In this document: one piece after another, positions 1-8,400 of the stretch | How the letters are laid out: every line of letters starts with the position of its first letter | How positions within the stretch are numbered: position 1 is the first letter of the stretch | Origin: Thermodesulfobacteriales bacterium | GTDB taxonomy: Bacteria; Desulfobacterota; Thermodesulfobacteria; Thermodesulfobacteriales; Thermodesulfatatoraceae | Direction: 5' to 3' | Assembly: GCA_026985945.1 (NCBI GenBank) | Contig: JALSPN010000150.1 | Span: 1 to 10,630, forward strand | Length of the DNA stretch: 10,630 bases | Made by a program: the position numbers and the translations under genes | The notes under the pieces: model-generated | The model's database searches: none | Seen by the model: the letters and a program-made list of their open reading frames with translations, nothing else | What the model was told of the DNA's origin: nothing

Positions 1-70
1 GGTCGTTAAGCCCTCCAGGGCCGATGGTACTGCCGGGTTACCCCGGTGGGAGAGTAGGTCGGTGCCCGGG
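1..70 (+). rRNA. rrf: 5S ribosomal RNA, 3' part (5' end outside window)
   Basis: The first about 70 bases match the conserved 3' half of bacterial 5S rRNA: a TTAAGCCCTCCAG block (7-19), then GCCGATGGTACTGC (21-34), a short GC-rich hairpin of the CCGGGTTACCCCGG type (34-47), then GGGAGAGTAGGTCGGTGCC (48-66) and a terminal CCCGGG that would pair with the missing 5' end. Bacterial 5S is about 115-120 nt, so roughly 45-50 nt lie upstream of the window. The 3' boundary near 70 is inferred from where helix I should close. It implies that an rRNA operon (16S-23S-5S) runs into the window from the left. Confidence 0.93.
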
Positions 71-86
71 TAATAATTTTAAGAGA

Positions 87-125
87 AAAGCCCGGCTGAA
101 AACTCAGCCGGGCTTTCTTATTTTT
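87..125. terminator. Bidirectional intrinsic terminator between the rRNA operon and lptG
   Basis: A perfect 13-bp inverted repeat (AAAGCCCGGCTGA at 87-99 and its complement at 104-116) encloses a 4-base AAAC loop. On the forward strand it is followed by CTTATTTTT, a T-rich tract that fits Rho-independent termination of the 5S/rRNA transcript. On the reverse strand the stem lies just past the lptG stop codon and is followed by TCTCTTAAAATTATTA, a weaker T-rich run. The A/T pairs at the stem base give U-rich ends in both directions, so one hairpin probably serves both converging transcripts. The forward role is stronger than the reverse one. Confidence 0.85.
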
Positions 126-128
126 AAT

Positions 129-1196
129 TTAAGCCCTGAGCTTCAGAAGAAAAATTACACCAGAGAAAAACATACATATCCAGATTAAAGGTTGAAGGAT
201 AAGAGGAGAGAGATAGCCTACGTCCGCCAGATTTTTACCGAGAAAAAATATTCCCAGGACAGAGGCGATAATAATTACGCCTGAAGTGATTCCCTTTCCG
301 AGGGCCTGTTTGCCCCGTTGCAATAAAAGAGCGGGTAAAGACCAAAGAATTAGAACAGGGGCCAGAAGGGGATAAAACACCCGGTAAGCAATCTCGCTTT
401 CAGCAGCCAAAGCTGGCAGTTCTGCTTTTAGAAGAAAATTTCTCTGATCCCATAGATCTTTAAGAGATTGTAAACGGGGGGTCCTCTTTACTACCAATAC
501 AGTTTCCGGAGAAAATTCAAGCCGCATCGCTTTTTCTTCAAACCAGCTGGGGGGCCTTTCTTTATCCTTAAGAATGCCTTTTCTGAAAGACCATTTTTTT
601 TCCTTAAAGAAGGCTTCTTTTGCCCATATGATTTGCACCGGTAATCCCTGAGAATCTACTTTAGCGTAAACCACATCTTTGAGCCGTCTTACATCATTTG
701 AGGTTACCTGGCCAATTAAGAAGGAATCAATTCCGCGAAAATAGAGTTTACCCTTTACGAGTAATCCTTTGGGCTCTTTGTGCCGAATACGGGTTTCCCA
801 AAAAAATCGGGCTTCGTAAGCACTTTTCGGAAGGACCATCTCCAGACCTCCAAGAAAGAAGATGGTCAATAAAAGCGAAGTCCAGACATAAGGCCAGATA
901 ATTTTACGCGGGGAAAACCCGAGTGTTCTCAAGGCCAGAAGTTCTCCTCCGCGGGCCAGGAAGGCAAAGGCCAGTAAAGCTGCCAGACTCAAGGCCAGGG
1001 GCCAGAGATCCAAAAAAATTTCCGGAAGACGCAAAAAGAGATAGACACAAAGATAATAAACGGGAGCTTTGGCTCTGGTTACATTGTCCAGTTTATCAAA
1101 AAATTCTACCAGAGAATAAATCCCCACTAAGAGGGGTAAGAGGAGGGTTGCACTCAGGAAGAAAGACTTCAGAAGATATTTTAAATAGAGCTTCAT
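129..1196 (-). CDS. lptG: LPS export ABC transporter permease LptG
   Basis: This 355-residue inner-membrane protein belongs to the LptF/LptG (YjgP/YjgQ) family. In the family, LptF and LptG form the membrane half of the LptB2FG transporter, which pulls lipopolysaccharide from the inner membrane and passes it to LptC and the LptA bridge. The sequence shows the expected plan: hydrophobic segments at about residues 10-35, 50-80 and 100-120, a polar periplasmic beta region at about 125-265, then three C-terminal membrane segments from about 270 to 352. The cytoplasmic coupling-helix region that should contact LptB is visible as ELLALRTLGFS near residue 85. The ATG overlaps the stop of the upstream lptF-like gene by four bases (ATGA), so translation is probably coupled. 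Assigning it as LptG rather than LptF rests on gene order (second of the pair) and the C-terminal pattern with KNLADVGYLSP. Stop TAA lies 12 bases from the shared terminator. Confidence 0.88.
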   Translation of the reverse strand: MKLYLKYLLKSFFLSATLLLPLLVGIYSLVEFFDKLDNVTRAKAPVYYLCVYLFLRLPEIFLDLWPLALSLAALLAFAFLARGGELLALRTLGFSPRKIIWPYVWTSLLLTIFFLGGLEMVLPKSAYEARFFWETRIRHKEPKGLLVKGKLYFRGIDSFLIGQVTSNDVRRLKDVVYAKVDSQGLPVQIIWAKEAFFKEKKWSFRKGILKDKERPPSWFEEKAMRLEFSPETVLVVKRTPRLQSLKDLWDQRNFLLKAELPALAAESEIAYRVFYPLLAPVLILWSLPALLLQRGKQALGKGITSGVIIIASVLGIFFLGKNLADVGYLSPLILQPLIWICMFFSGVIFLLKLRA

Positions 1197-2293
1197 TTTC
1201 CGCGACCAATTTTCCCTTTCTGGAAGGCGATATTAAGTATCAAGGCTACAGCTGCCAGAAAGACATTGGGTAAGGAAAGCGCCAGGGGAGGAGATAAGGC
1301 CCCTGCCTGAGCAAGAGAAGAGGCCCCGGATTGCAAAAAGTAATAGACCAAATAAACGAAGACCGCGAGGAAAAAGGCTGCTCCTTTGCCAGAAGCCCTG
1401 ACCATGGCCCCCAGTGGCGCCCCTATCAACGGCAAAAGAAAGGCTGCCCAGGGGAATGCAAGCCTTTGATAATATTCGGTGAGATAATAAAGATGCTTTT
1501 TGTGCCCGGGGGGATAACGGGCTGCCAGGGTTTTTAGCTCTTTAAGTGTCATTTCTCCCCGACTGCGTCTTCTCGTTTTTTCGAGCTTTTTGACGTCCAG
1601 ACGATATACATATTCTTCAAATTCCATTTCCTGTATTTTCTGGAGATCTTTGCTTACCAGGTGCAGATTTCCCTCAAAAAGATGAAATTCTATACGTCCT
1701 GGTTTGGTAAGTAACTTCCCCCGGCGGGCAAAAATCAGCCCTCTTTCTTGAGGAGAGGTCTCATCCACCATGAAAACCACCGCAAAACGACGCCCCTCAT
1801 TCCAGGCCCTTTCTACAAAAATAGAAAGCCCCGGGATAAGGGACATAAACTTCTTGGGAAGAATCCCTTTTTCTATCTTTCTTTCGGTAAGCTCAAAGAG
1901 AAAACTCCGAAAGGCCCTTTTACTCCAGGGTTGATATTTGAGGGTTACTAAAAAAGACAGGGAAAAGACCATTAAACTCATAAAAAAGACAGGGATTAAA
2001 AGTTTGTAAAAAGGGATGCCAAGACTTTCAAAGGCCAAAAGCTCCTGATCCTGAGAAAGACGCAAAAAAAGGAAAATACTGGCCAGAAGAGCGGCTAGAG
2101 GAAGAATAAAAGTAAGAAATAGGGGGGCAAGATATATAATCAGGCGTAAATAGTCATAGAATGCCAGATTTTCAGAGGATAGTTCTACTACCAGGGCTAC
2201 CAGGCGAGTGAGTAAAATAAGACCTGTCAAGCTGAAGAGGATCAGAATAAAATTCTTCCAGAGTTCGAGACTCAAATACCGAAAGAGGAGCAT
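1193..2293 (-). CDS. lptF: LPS export ABC transporter permease LptF
   Basis: First gene of the lptF-lptG pair and partner permease of the LptB2FG lipopolysaccharide exporter. From the ATG at 2293 the protein has 366 residues, normal for the family. It opens with RYLSLELWKNF, typical of LptF N-termini, followed by membrane segments at about 13-35, 50-78 and 97-118. A periplasmic beta domain covers about 120-265, and three C-terminal membrane segments follow; the first contains FPWAAFLLPLIGAPLG, and a later loop has GALSPPLALSLPN. The LptB-contacting segment is QELLAFESLGIP near residue 83. The frame stays open to a GTG at 2341, which would add 16 residues (MIWWFPPWI...), but the family N-terminus begins at the ATG. 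No clear Shine-Dalgarno precedes the ATG, so the start is less certain than the gene. lptB, lptA and lptC are not in the window. Confidence 0.88.
   Translation of the reverse strand: MLLFRYLSLELWKNFILILFSLTGLILLTRLVALVVELSSENLAFYDYLRLIIYLAPLFLTFILPLAALLASIFLFLRLSQDQELLAFESLGIPFYKLLIPVFFMSLMVFSLSFLVTLKYQPWSKRAFRSFLFELTERKIEKGILPKKFMSLIPGLSIFVERAWNEGRRFAVVFMVDETSPQERGLIFARRGKLLTKPGRIEFHLFEGNLHLVSKDLQKIQEMEFEEYVYRLDVKKLEKTRRRSRGEMTLKELKTLAARYPPGHKKHLYYLTEYYQRLAFPWAAFLLPLIGAPLGAMVRASGKGAAFFLAVFVYLVYYFLQSGASSLAQAGALSPPLALSLPNVFLAAVALILNIAFQKGKIGRGK
2224..2253 (+). promoter_or_regulatory. Possible promoter for the VanZ-like gene, inside lptF
   Basis: CTGTCA (2224-2229) and TAAAAT (2248-2253) resemble -35 and -10 boxes with an 18-base spacer, about 43 bases before the earliest start of the forward VanZ-like gene. 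Any promoter for that gene must lie within the antisense strand of lptF, because the two starts abut. The boxes match the consensus at four and five of six positions, which is not rare in such AT-rich sequence, so this is only a candidate. Confidence 0.25.
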
Positions 2294-2295
2294 AG

Positions 2296-3384
2296 TTGAA
2301 AACAAATTTACCAAAATCCAAGGAGGAAACCACCATATCACCTGTGGCCGCCAGGCTCTTTTTGCTCTTAAGTGTGGCCATAATCCTCTATTTAGCCCTT
2401 TATCCCTTTAATTGGGTCTCTGAAAGGCATCCTTTTGATCTTTCTTTTCCCTGGGGGCCCGAGCACCATTCTCTTCCGGATCTCGTGAGCAATTTTTTCT
2501 TTTTTGTGCCTTTGGGAGTCTTTTTTTCCTGGAGTTTTTCGGGATGGTTCCGTCTGCTGGGAGGCCTTCTTGCGGCTGCCTCTCTTAGCCTTCTGGTAGA
2601 AGTTCTCCAGCAATATCTCCCCGGAAGGGTCCCTTCTCTTACGGATTTGATGATGAACTTTGCCGGGGCAGGTTTTGGAATAATTGTGGGCCCCAAGCTC
2701 TTAAAACTTCCCTGGGGAAAAACAAAATCTCTGGATTTAACCGCCTTCCTTCTGGCGATTTATTTTCTTTACGAGCCCTTTTTTTTCACCTTTGATTGGG
2801 GAGAAATCAAGCAAAACCTGAAGGCCCTTTCCTTGGGTTTAAACCCGCAAAATATTTTCCTCCCTTCGGTGTTTTTGGGGTTTGCTCTCCGTAGAGTTTC
2901 ATTGCCCTGGGCCATTGGTCTCATTTTGGGGTTAGAATTTGGCAGGGTGTTTCTTGCGACCGTTTCCTTAAATTTAGCCAAAATAGCGGCTCGCTTTGCG
3001 CTTTCTTTTTCCTGCTATTTTCTTTTTCAGACGAGGCCATCTTTAATAAGATCCTTTTTGGCCGTGGCCTATCTTATAGAAGGCCTTTATCCCTATCACT
3101 TCCAGTTACCATCCAGCCTCAAACTTGAAAACTTTATTCCCTTTAAGCTTTATCTCCTGAATTTTTCCCTGGAAGCCTTTTTCAATCTCTGGCGAGAGAT
3201 CCTGATCTTCTTTTTCTGGGGGCTTAGCGGGGGATCTTTGAAAGGGGCTCTTTTGCTTTCAGGGGTAAGGGAGGGATTACAGCTTTTCATTCCGGAGCGT
3301 TTTTTCGATCCCACAAGCCTCTTTTTGGCTTCCCTGGGAGTCTTAAGCGCTCAAAAAATCTTCCGGAGGAAAGATGCGGTTTGA
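2296..3384 (+). CDS. VanZ-like multi-spanning membrane protein with repeated modules
   Basis: A very hydrophobic protein of 362 residues if it starts at TTG 2296. Residues 36-130 carry a VanZ-type signature: LYPFNW, then NFFFFVPLG (66-74), VEVLQQYLPGR (101-111), SLTDLMMNFAGAGFG (114-128). VanZ is named for a teicoplanin-resistance accessory protein of enterococci, but most members are of unknown function, so no role is assigned. The pattern recurs at the C-terminus: LYPYHF (264-269), NFIPFKLYL (279-287) and REGLQLFIPERFFDPTSL (325-342). A weaker middle copy appears at about 186-240. Start choice is open. TTG 2296 has AGAGGAG five bases upstream; a second, stronger AAGGAGG (2320-2326) precedes an in-frame ATA (2335) by eight bases and a GTG (2344) by 17. 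The gene overlaps folC by 11 bases, suggesting co-expression. Typical VanZ-domain proteins are much shorter, so this is a long, multi-module form. Confidence 0.75.
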   Translation: MKTNLPKSKEETTISPVAARLFLLLSVAIILYLALYPFNWVSERHPFDLSFPWGPEHHSLPDLVSNFFFFVPLGVFFSWSFSGWFRLLGGLLAAASLSLLVEVLQQYLPGRVPSLTDLMMNFAGAGFGIIVGPKLLKLPWGKTKSLDLTAFLLAIYFLYEPFFFTFDWGEIKQNLKALSLGLNPQNIFLPSVFLGFALRRVSLPWAIGLILGLEFGRVFLATVSLNLAKIAARFALSFSCYFLFQTRPSLIRSFLAVAYLIEGLYPYHFQLPSSLKLENFIPFKLYLLNFSLEAFFNLWREILIFFFWGLSGGSLKGALLLSGVREGLQLFIPERFFDPTSLFLASLGVLSAQKIFRRKDAV

Positions 3385-4675
3385 AGAGGCCCTTTCCTGG
3401 CTTTCCCGGTTTGAATTCCACGGCATTAAACCCGGGCTTTCCCGGATTTATCGTCTTCTTAAAAGGCTTGGGCACCCTGAGAGAAAATTTTCGGCCGTTC
3501 ACATTGCCGGGACCAACGGCAAAGGCTCAACGGCGGCCTTTTTAGAAGCTATTATCAGAAATCACGGGCTTAAAACCGGTCTTTATACTTCACCTCACCT
3601 AAATTCCATTTGTGAACGTTTTGTTATCGCTGGCAGACCTATTTCTTCGGAAAAATTTGCCACTTACTGTGAGGTCGTTAAAAAAGCTCTCGGCTCTTCA
3701 AAAGCAACCTATTTTGAACTCACGACCGCCCTGGCCTTCTTGGCCTTTGCCCAGGAAGGGGTGGAAATAGCAGTGATAGAGTGTGGCCTTGGGGGGCGTC
3801 TTGATGCTACCAATTTAGTTCGGCCAGAGATAGCTATTATCACTAATATCGCCCTGGATCACCAGGCTTACCTGGGCGACAGCCTTAAGGCCATAGCCCG
3901 GGAAAAGGCGGGCATTATCAAGAGAGGCATCCCTTTGGTGCTGGGAAAGATCCTAGATGAACCTCGAAGAGTCATCCTTAAGAGGGCCCGGAGCCTTAAA
4001 GCCCCTGTTTTTGAATACGGTCCAGACTTTCATGCCCGTTTCGAGGGGGGAAAGATCTTTTATCAGGGGCAGAAAAAATTTTTTGATCTTGAGCCTGCCC
4101 TGCGAGGATGTTTTCAGGCGGGAAATCTCGCTCTGGCCCTTAAAGGGGCTGAAATTCTCGAAGAAAAAGGGGTTTTGAAGCTTGAGGAGACGTTGGTCCG
4201 CAAAGGGGTATCCTCTGCCAGCTGGCCGGGGCGGTTTGAAATCTTTCCTGGCCAGCCACCGCTAATCTTTGACGGGGCCCATAATCTTAACGGCATAGAA
4301 GCCCTTCTTTCGGCTTTAAGAGAAGAAGGTTTTGATTCCTACAATCTTATTTTTGCGGCTTCTGATGAAGGAGGAGGTAAGCCCTATTATGAAATGTTAA
4401 AACGGCTTCTTCCCGGGGCCCGGAAAGTCTTTCTCTGCGAACCACCGGGGCCACGACGGCCAGTCACACTCAAAGAGTGGGAGAGATGGCTTCCTGCCGA
4501 AGAAATAAATAAGCGCTTCTTTTTGTGCAAAGACCCGCAGGAGGCCTTAAGAAAGGCTCTATCTCAAGATCGATCCCCCCTTCTTATCACCGGCTCCCTT
4601 TATTTAATCGGCCACCTTCGTTCTAAATTGGAGATTGAAGGAAAGACTTCTGGCAAATCTTCGAAAAGCGGTTAA
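3374..4675 (+). CDS. folC: Bifunctional folylpolyglutamate synthase / dihydrofolate synthase FolC
   Basis: A 433-residue Mur-ligase-type ATP-dependent enzyme of the cytoplasm that adds glutamate to dihydropteroate and/or extends the glutamate tail of folates. Family motifs appear in order: P-loop GTNGKGS (46-52), YTSPHL (71-76) followed by ERF (81-83), ECGLGGRLDATN (136-147), TNIALDHQAYLG (157-168) with the metal-binding His, REKAGIIK (176-183) containing the lysine region that is carbamylated in relatives, WPGRFE (284-289) and DGAHN (300-304) of the C-terminal ligase domain, and TGSLYLIG near 406. Length is normal. The ATG at 3374 has GGAGGA four bases upstream, both inside the end of the VanZ-like gene, so translation is probably coupled. 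Whether it has both activities or only FPGS cannot be told by eye. Confidence 0.95.
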   Translation: MRFEEALSWLSRFEFHGIKPGLSRIYRLLKRLGHPERKFSAVHIAGTNGKGSTAAFLEAIIRNHGLKTGLYTSPHLNSICERFVIAGRPISSEKFATYCEVVKKALGSSKATYFELTTALAFLAFAQEGVEIAVIECGLGGRLDATNLVRPEIAIITNIALDHQAYLGDSLKAIAREKAGIIKRGIPLVLGKILDEPRRVILKRARSLKAPVFEYGPDFHARFEGGKIFYQGQKKFFDLEPALRGCFQAGNLALALKGAEILEEKGVLKLEETLVRKGVSSASWPGRFEIFPGQPPLIFDGAHNLNGIEALLSALREEGFDSYNLIFAASDEGGGKPYYEMLKRLLPGARKVFLCEPPGPRRPVTLKEWERWLPAEEINKRFFLCKDPQEALRKALSQDRSPLLITGSLYLIGHLRSKLEIEGKTSGKSSKSG

Positions 4676-4689
4676 ACTTTAGCTGCTTC

Positions 4690-4717
4690 TTGACAGAAAA
4701 TGTGAGGGTGATATTTT
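4690..4717 (+). promoter_or_regulatory. Strong sigma-70-type promoter for rplU-rpmA
   Basis: A perfect -35 box TTGACA (4690-4695) is followed after 16 bases by TATTTT (4712-4717), which is preceded by TGA (4709-4711) to make an extended -10 (TGnTATTTT). It sits in the 76-base gap between the folC stop and the rplU start. Transcription would begin near 4724, leaving a leader of about 28 bases before the GTG of rplU. This fits independent, high-level expression of the ribosomal proteins beyond any read-through from folC. Confidence 0.7.
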
Positions 4718-4751
4718 GCCCCAGGTCTTAGTTCCGCTGGAGGTGAGAGAC

Positions 4752-5063
4752 GTGTATGCGGTCATAAAAACTGGAGGTAAACAATACAAGGTAAGCCCTG
4801 GAGATACTATCCGGGTGGAAAAACTTCCGGGAGAACCTGGGCAGGAGATTGAACTTGAGGAAGTTCTCTTGGTAGGAGATGGAGAAGACCTCAAAATAGG
4901 GCAGCCTCTGGTAGAGGGTGCCAAGGTAGTGGCTACCATCGTGGCTCAGGGTCGAAGCAAAAAAATTATTGTTTTTAAGAAAAAGCGCCGTAAAAATTAC
5001 AAGAAAAAGCGCGGTCATCGACAGTATTTTACAGATATTCAGATCAAAGAAATTCAAATTTAG
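4752..5063 (+). CDS. rplU: 50S ribosomal protein L21
   Basis: Large-subunit protein bL21, which binds 23S rRNA. Starting at the GTG at 4752 the protein begins (M)[13 protein letters not shown], the standard L21 N-terminus, and is 103 residues long, the usual length for the family. GGAGGTGA (4739-4746) lies five bases before this GTG, a strong ribosome binding site. The frame is open further upstream to a TTG at 4716, but that TTG overlaps the -10 box and the additional residues ([12 protein letters not shown]) have no place in L21. The lysine-rich stretch [19 protein letters not shown] near residues 75-95 is the typical RNA-binding part. It is followed by rpmA after 12 bases, in the widespread rplU-rpmA order. 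Confidence 0.97.
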   Translation: MYAVIKTGGKQYKVSPGDTIRVEKLPGEPGQEIELEEVLLVGDGEDLKIGQPLVEGAKVVATIVAQGRSKKIIVFKKKRRKNYKKKRGHRQYFTDIQIKEIQI

Positions 5064-5075
5064 TGGAGGTTAATC

Positions 5076-5345
5076 ATGGCCCATAAGAAATCAGGTGGCG
5101 CTTCCCGAAACGGCCGGGATTCTCAGAGTAAGAGGTTAGGGGTTAAACGTTACGGTGGTCAGTTCGTAAGGGCAGGGAACATAATCGTTCGCCAGAGGGG
5201 GACAAAGATTCATCCCGGTTTTAATGTGGGGCTGGGCAAGGATTATACTATTTTTGCGAAGATAGACGGGATCGTCAAATTTGAGACTCGCCACGGTCGC
5301 AAAGTAGTAAGTGTGTATCCCCTAGAAACCGCACAAGCTGCTTAA
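5076..5345 (+). CDS. rpmA: 50S ribosomal protein L27
   Basis: Large-subunit protein bL27, whose N-terminal tail reaches toward the peptidyl transferase centre. The 89 residues begin [20 protein letters not shown], a near-invariant start, and continue with [22 protein letters not shown] and HPG, all family hallmarks. No N-terminal extension of the kind cleaved in many Firmicutes is present. GGAGGT (5065-5070) lies five bases before the ATG. It follows rplU directly and is closed by a terminator, so the pair forms a small operon. obgE, the GTPase gene that often follows rplU-rpmA, is absent here. Confidence 0.97.
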   Translation: MAHKKSGGASRNGRDSQSKRLGVKRYGGQFVRAGNIIVRQRGTKIHPGFNVGLGKDYTIFAKIDGIVKFETRHGRKVVSVYPLETAQAA

Positions 5346-5353
5346 AGATAAAA

Positions 5354-5399
5354 AGCGGGGGCAAACCCCGCTCTTTCTTCTCTTTTCCCTTCCCTTTTA
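5354..5399 (+). terminator. Intrinsic terminator after rpmA
   Basis: AGCGGGG (5354-5360) pairs perfectly with CCCCGCT (5366-5372) around a GCAAA loop, nine bases past the rpmA stop. A T-rich, C-interrupted tract follows (CTTTCTTCTCTTTTCCC). The short GC-only stem and broken U tract make it moderate in strength. It should end most rplU-rpmA transcription before mfd. Confidence 0.75.
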
Positions 5400-5430
5400 A
5401 AAATTACCATTTTGGATATCTTTGTTTTGT

Positions 5431-8400
5431 ATGTTTGAAAAAGTAACCTTTTCGCCCTTTTTGCGTTTTAGTGCTCGAAAAAAGGGGCTTTTGCGAGTAG
5501 GAGGGCTTTCGGAAGAGGCCCTGGGGTTTCTTCTGGCCCACTTTGGTCCGGAAAAGGCCCTGGTAGTCTTTCCCAGACAAGTCCAGGCCGAGAGGTTTTT
5601 GAAGGCCCTCAGGTTTTTCGGGGCCCCGGGTTTTCTTTTTCCGGAGGAAGAGGCCCCACCTTTTGCCGTGGTCTATCAATCCATAGAAGAGAGCAGCACC
5701 CGGGTGGCGGCTCTATATTCTTTTCTGACACAAAAGAAGGGCTTTTTGGTCCTCAGTGTTTCAGCCCTTCTAAGGCGGACCCTTCCGCCTGAGGTCCTCA
5801 AAGATTCTTACGAATACGTGGTGGTAGGGGAAGAAATCCCCCGGGAAAGTTTCATTTCACGCCTTATCTCTTTAGGTTACGAAAAGACCGGCCTGGTCCA
5901 AAAACCGGGAGAAATAGCAGTGCGAGGCAGTGTCATAGACATCTTTCCCCCCGGGGAGGAACATCCTATAAGGCTTGATTTTTTTGGTGAGGAACTTGAA
6001 AGCATCAAAGTCTTTGACCCCGCCACCCAGAGATCACTTGGCAGGCGGGAAGAGGCCGTTTTGCTTCCTGTGCGGGAGGTCCTGCTGGAATATGATTTCA
6101 GCCGCGTTGAAGAGCAAATCTTTACGCGGCTTAAGAAGTTTGAGTTGTCTCCCACCAACGAGAGTGCTTATCTCCGTGCCCTTGAGACCAGACACTTTTT
6201 AGAGCCTGAAGAGTTCTGGTTACCACTGGTTTATGAGAAGCCGGCAAGCATCTTTGACTATCTTTCCGGCAAAGAAGGCCTCGTTCTTTTTGAGCCGGAG
6301 CGCATTTTAGAAGAGCTCTCCCTTTTTCAAGAGAAGATTCTTTCTTCCTGGCGCCTAGCACGAGAGGGGAAAAGGGTCCTAGTGGAACCTTTTGAAAGCT
6401 TCTTGTCTGAAGAAGAGGCCAGGAAAATTCTAAAAGATGCCCCCTGGCGCCTTGAAGTTTCTTCTCTCCCTTTTCACGGAGAAGAGGCCGTTAATTTTCA
6501 GGTGCGGGATCATTCCTCCCATTTTGAAAATTTGAAAAGGGAGCCTCAGAAGGCCATTGAAAAGGGCCTCTCTTACCTGAGAGAGGCCCTTGCAGGTGAG
6601 GACAAGGTTTTAGTCCTGACTCCCAGAGAAAGCACGGCGGAGAAACTGCTCTCCCTTTTTAAAAGGGAGGGGCTTGGAGATGAGATTCCGCTTCGAAAAG
6701 CTCCCCTCAAAGAATTTCCTTCTGAAGGGTTTGCGGTCTTTCTGGGAGACCTTGGCCGGGGATTCTGGTGGCCGGAAATCGGGCTTTTTGTCATCCCTGA
6801 GCACGAGCTTTTCGGTGTAAGAAGGCCTCTTACCACGCCAAAAAGGAGGGCGAAAGAGGCCTTTCTCCGTTTTGAAGACCTTAGACCCGGAGATTATGTG
6901 GTCCACCGGGAACACGGTATAGGTCGCTACCAGGGGCTGGTTTCTCTAGAACTTGGGGGGCTGCCGGGAGAATTTCTCCTCATCGAATACCGAGACGGAG
7001 ACAAACTCTATCTTCCCGTAGATAAACTCCATTTTATTCACAAATATGTAGGCCTTGAGGGTAAGGAACCGGCCCTTGATCGCCTGGGAGGCAAAAGTTT
7101 TGAGGCTCGCAAAAGAAAGGTCCAGAAAGCCATCGCCGAGGTAGCTCAGGAGTTACTTGCCCTTTATGCAGCCCGCAAAGTAAGCCAGGGTTTTTCCTTT
7201 GAACCCGGGCCTTTATTGCGCCAACTTGAGGCCACTTTTCCTTACGAAGAGACCCCGGAGCAGGCCCTGGCCATCGAAGAGACTTTATCGGATATGCAGA
7301 AGCCGACTCCCATGGATCGTCTGGTTTGTGGAGATGTGGGATATGGTAAGACCGAGGTGGCCCTGCGTGCGGCGGCGCTTGCGGTAGAAAATAAAAAACA
7401 GGTGGCGGTTCTCGTCCCCACCACTGTGCTGGCTGAGCAGCATTATCGCACCTTTGTCGAACGGCTGGAGCCTCTGGGTATAAGAGTTGGGGTCCTTTCA
7501 CGCCTTAAATCCACCAGAGAGCAGCGAGCCATCCTCAAAAAATTGGCCCGGGGAGAGATCGATGTCATCATTGGAACCCACCGGCTCCTTTCTTCAGATG
7601 TCAGCTTTAAGGACCTGGGGCTCCTGATTATCGATGAGGAGCATCGTTTCGGAGTTCGTCACAAGGAGAAATTGAAACAGCTCCGAAAAAATGTTGACGT
7701 GCTGGCCCTTTCAGCCACCCCCATTCCCAGGACTTTGCAACTCTCTCTTCTGGGGATAAGGGATCTTTCCGTCATTACCACCCCACCGCGGGAGCGTCTT
7801 CCGGTGAAGACCTATCTTGCCAAATTCGACGACCGGATCATCAAGGAGGCCATTGAACGGGAGCTTTCCCGGGGGGGCCAGGTCTTTTTTGTTCACAATC
7901 GGATTAAGGGTATTTATGCCCTGGCAGACTGGTTGAGGAGATTAATCCCTCAGGCTCGTATCGAGGTGGCCCACGGCCGGACTCCTCCCCAGCAACTTGA
8001 AGACATCATGGTGCGTTTTGTAAGAAAGGAAATCGATGTCCTGGTCTCTACCACCATCATCGAATCGGGACTTGATATTCCTTCTGCCAACACCATCATT
8101 ATTAACCGGGCTGATCTGATGGGGCTTGCGGAAATTTATCAATTACGGGGGCGGGTGGGGCGAAGCAATGTCCAGGCCTACGCCTACCTTCTGGTGCCGT
8201 CTCTTGCAGGGCTTTCAGAAGAGGCAGAAAAACGGCTCAAAGCCCTTATGCAGTTTACCGAACTGGGTTCCGGCTTCAAACTCGCTATGAGTGATCTTCA
8301 AATCAGGGGCGCCGGAAATCTCCTGGGGACTTTTCAGTCCGGCCATGTGGCGGCCCTGGGCTATGATCTTTATCTGGAACTTTTGAAGAAGACCATCGAT

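Noticed and set aside
923..1273. Forward open frame of 116 residues antisense to lptG
   Set aside because: It is antisense to a clear LptG coding region, has low-complexity basic composition and crosses the lptF/lptG junction without its own signals.
2296..4675. VanZ-like gene as an antibiotic-resistance determinant
   Set aside because: No van resistance genes are nearby and VanZ domains are common in proteins of unknown role, so the name alone does not support resistance.
4716..4751. N-terminal extension of L21 from TTG 4716
   Set aside because: It overlaps the -10 promoter box, adds residues foreign to L21, and the GTG at 4752 has a strong ribosome binding site and the standard N-terminus.
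5373..5430. Promoter for mfd in the pyrimidine-rich gap
   Set aside because: No pair of -35 and -10 boxes with acceptable spacing stood out, so I did not call one although one is expected.
7034..7501. 155-residue reverse-strand open frame inside mfd
   Set aside because: Its sequence is a shadow of the conserved helicase region of mfd, with no recognisable domain or ribosome binding site.
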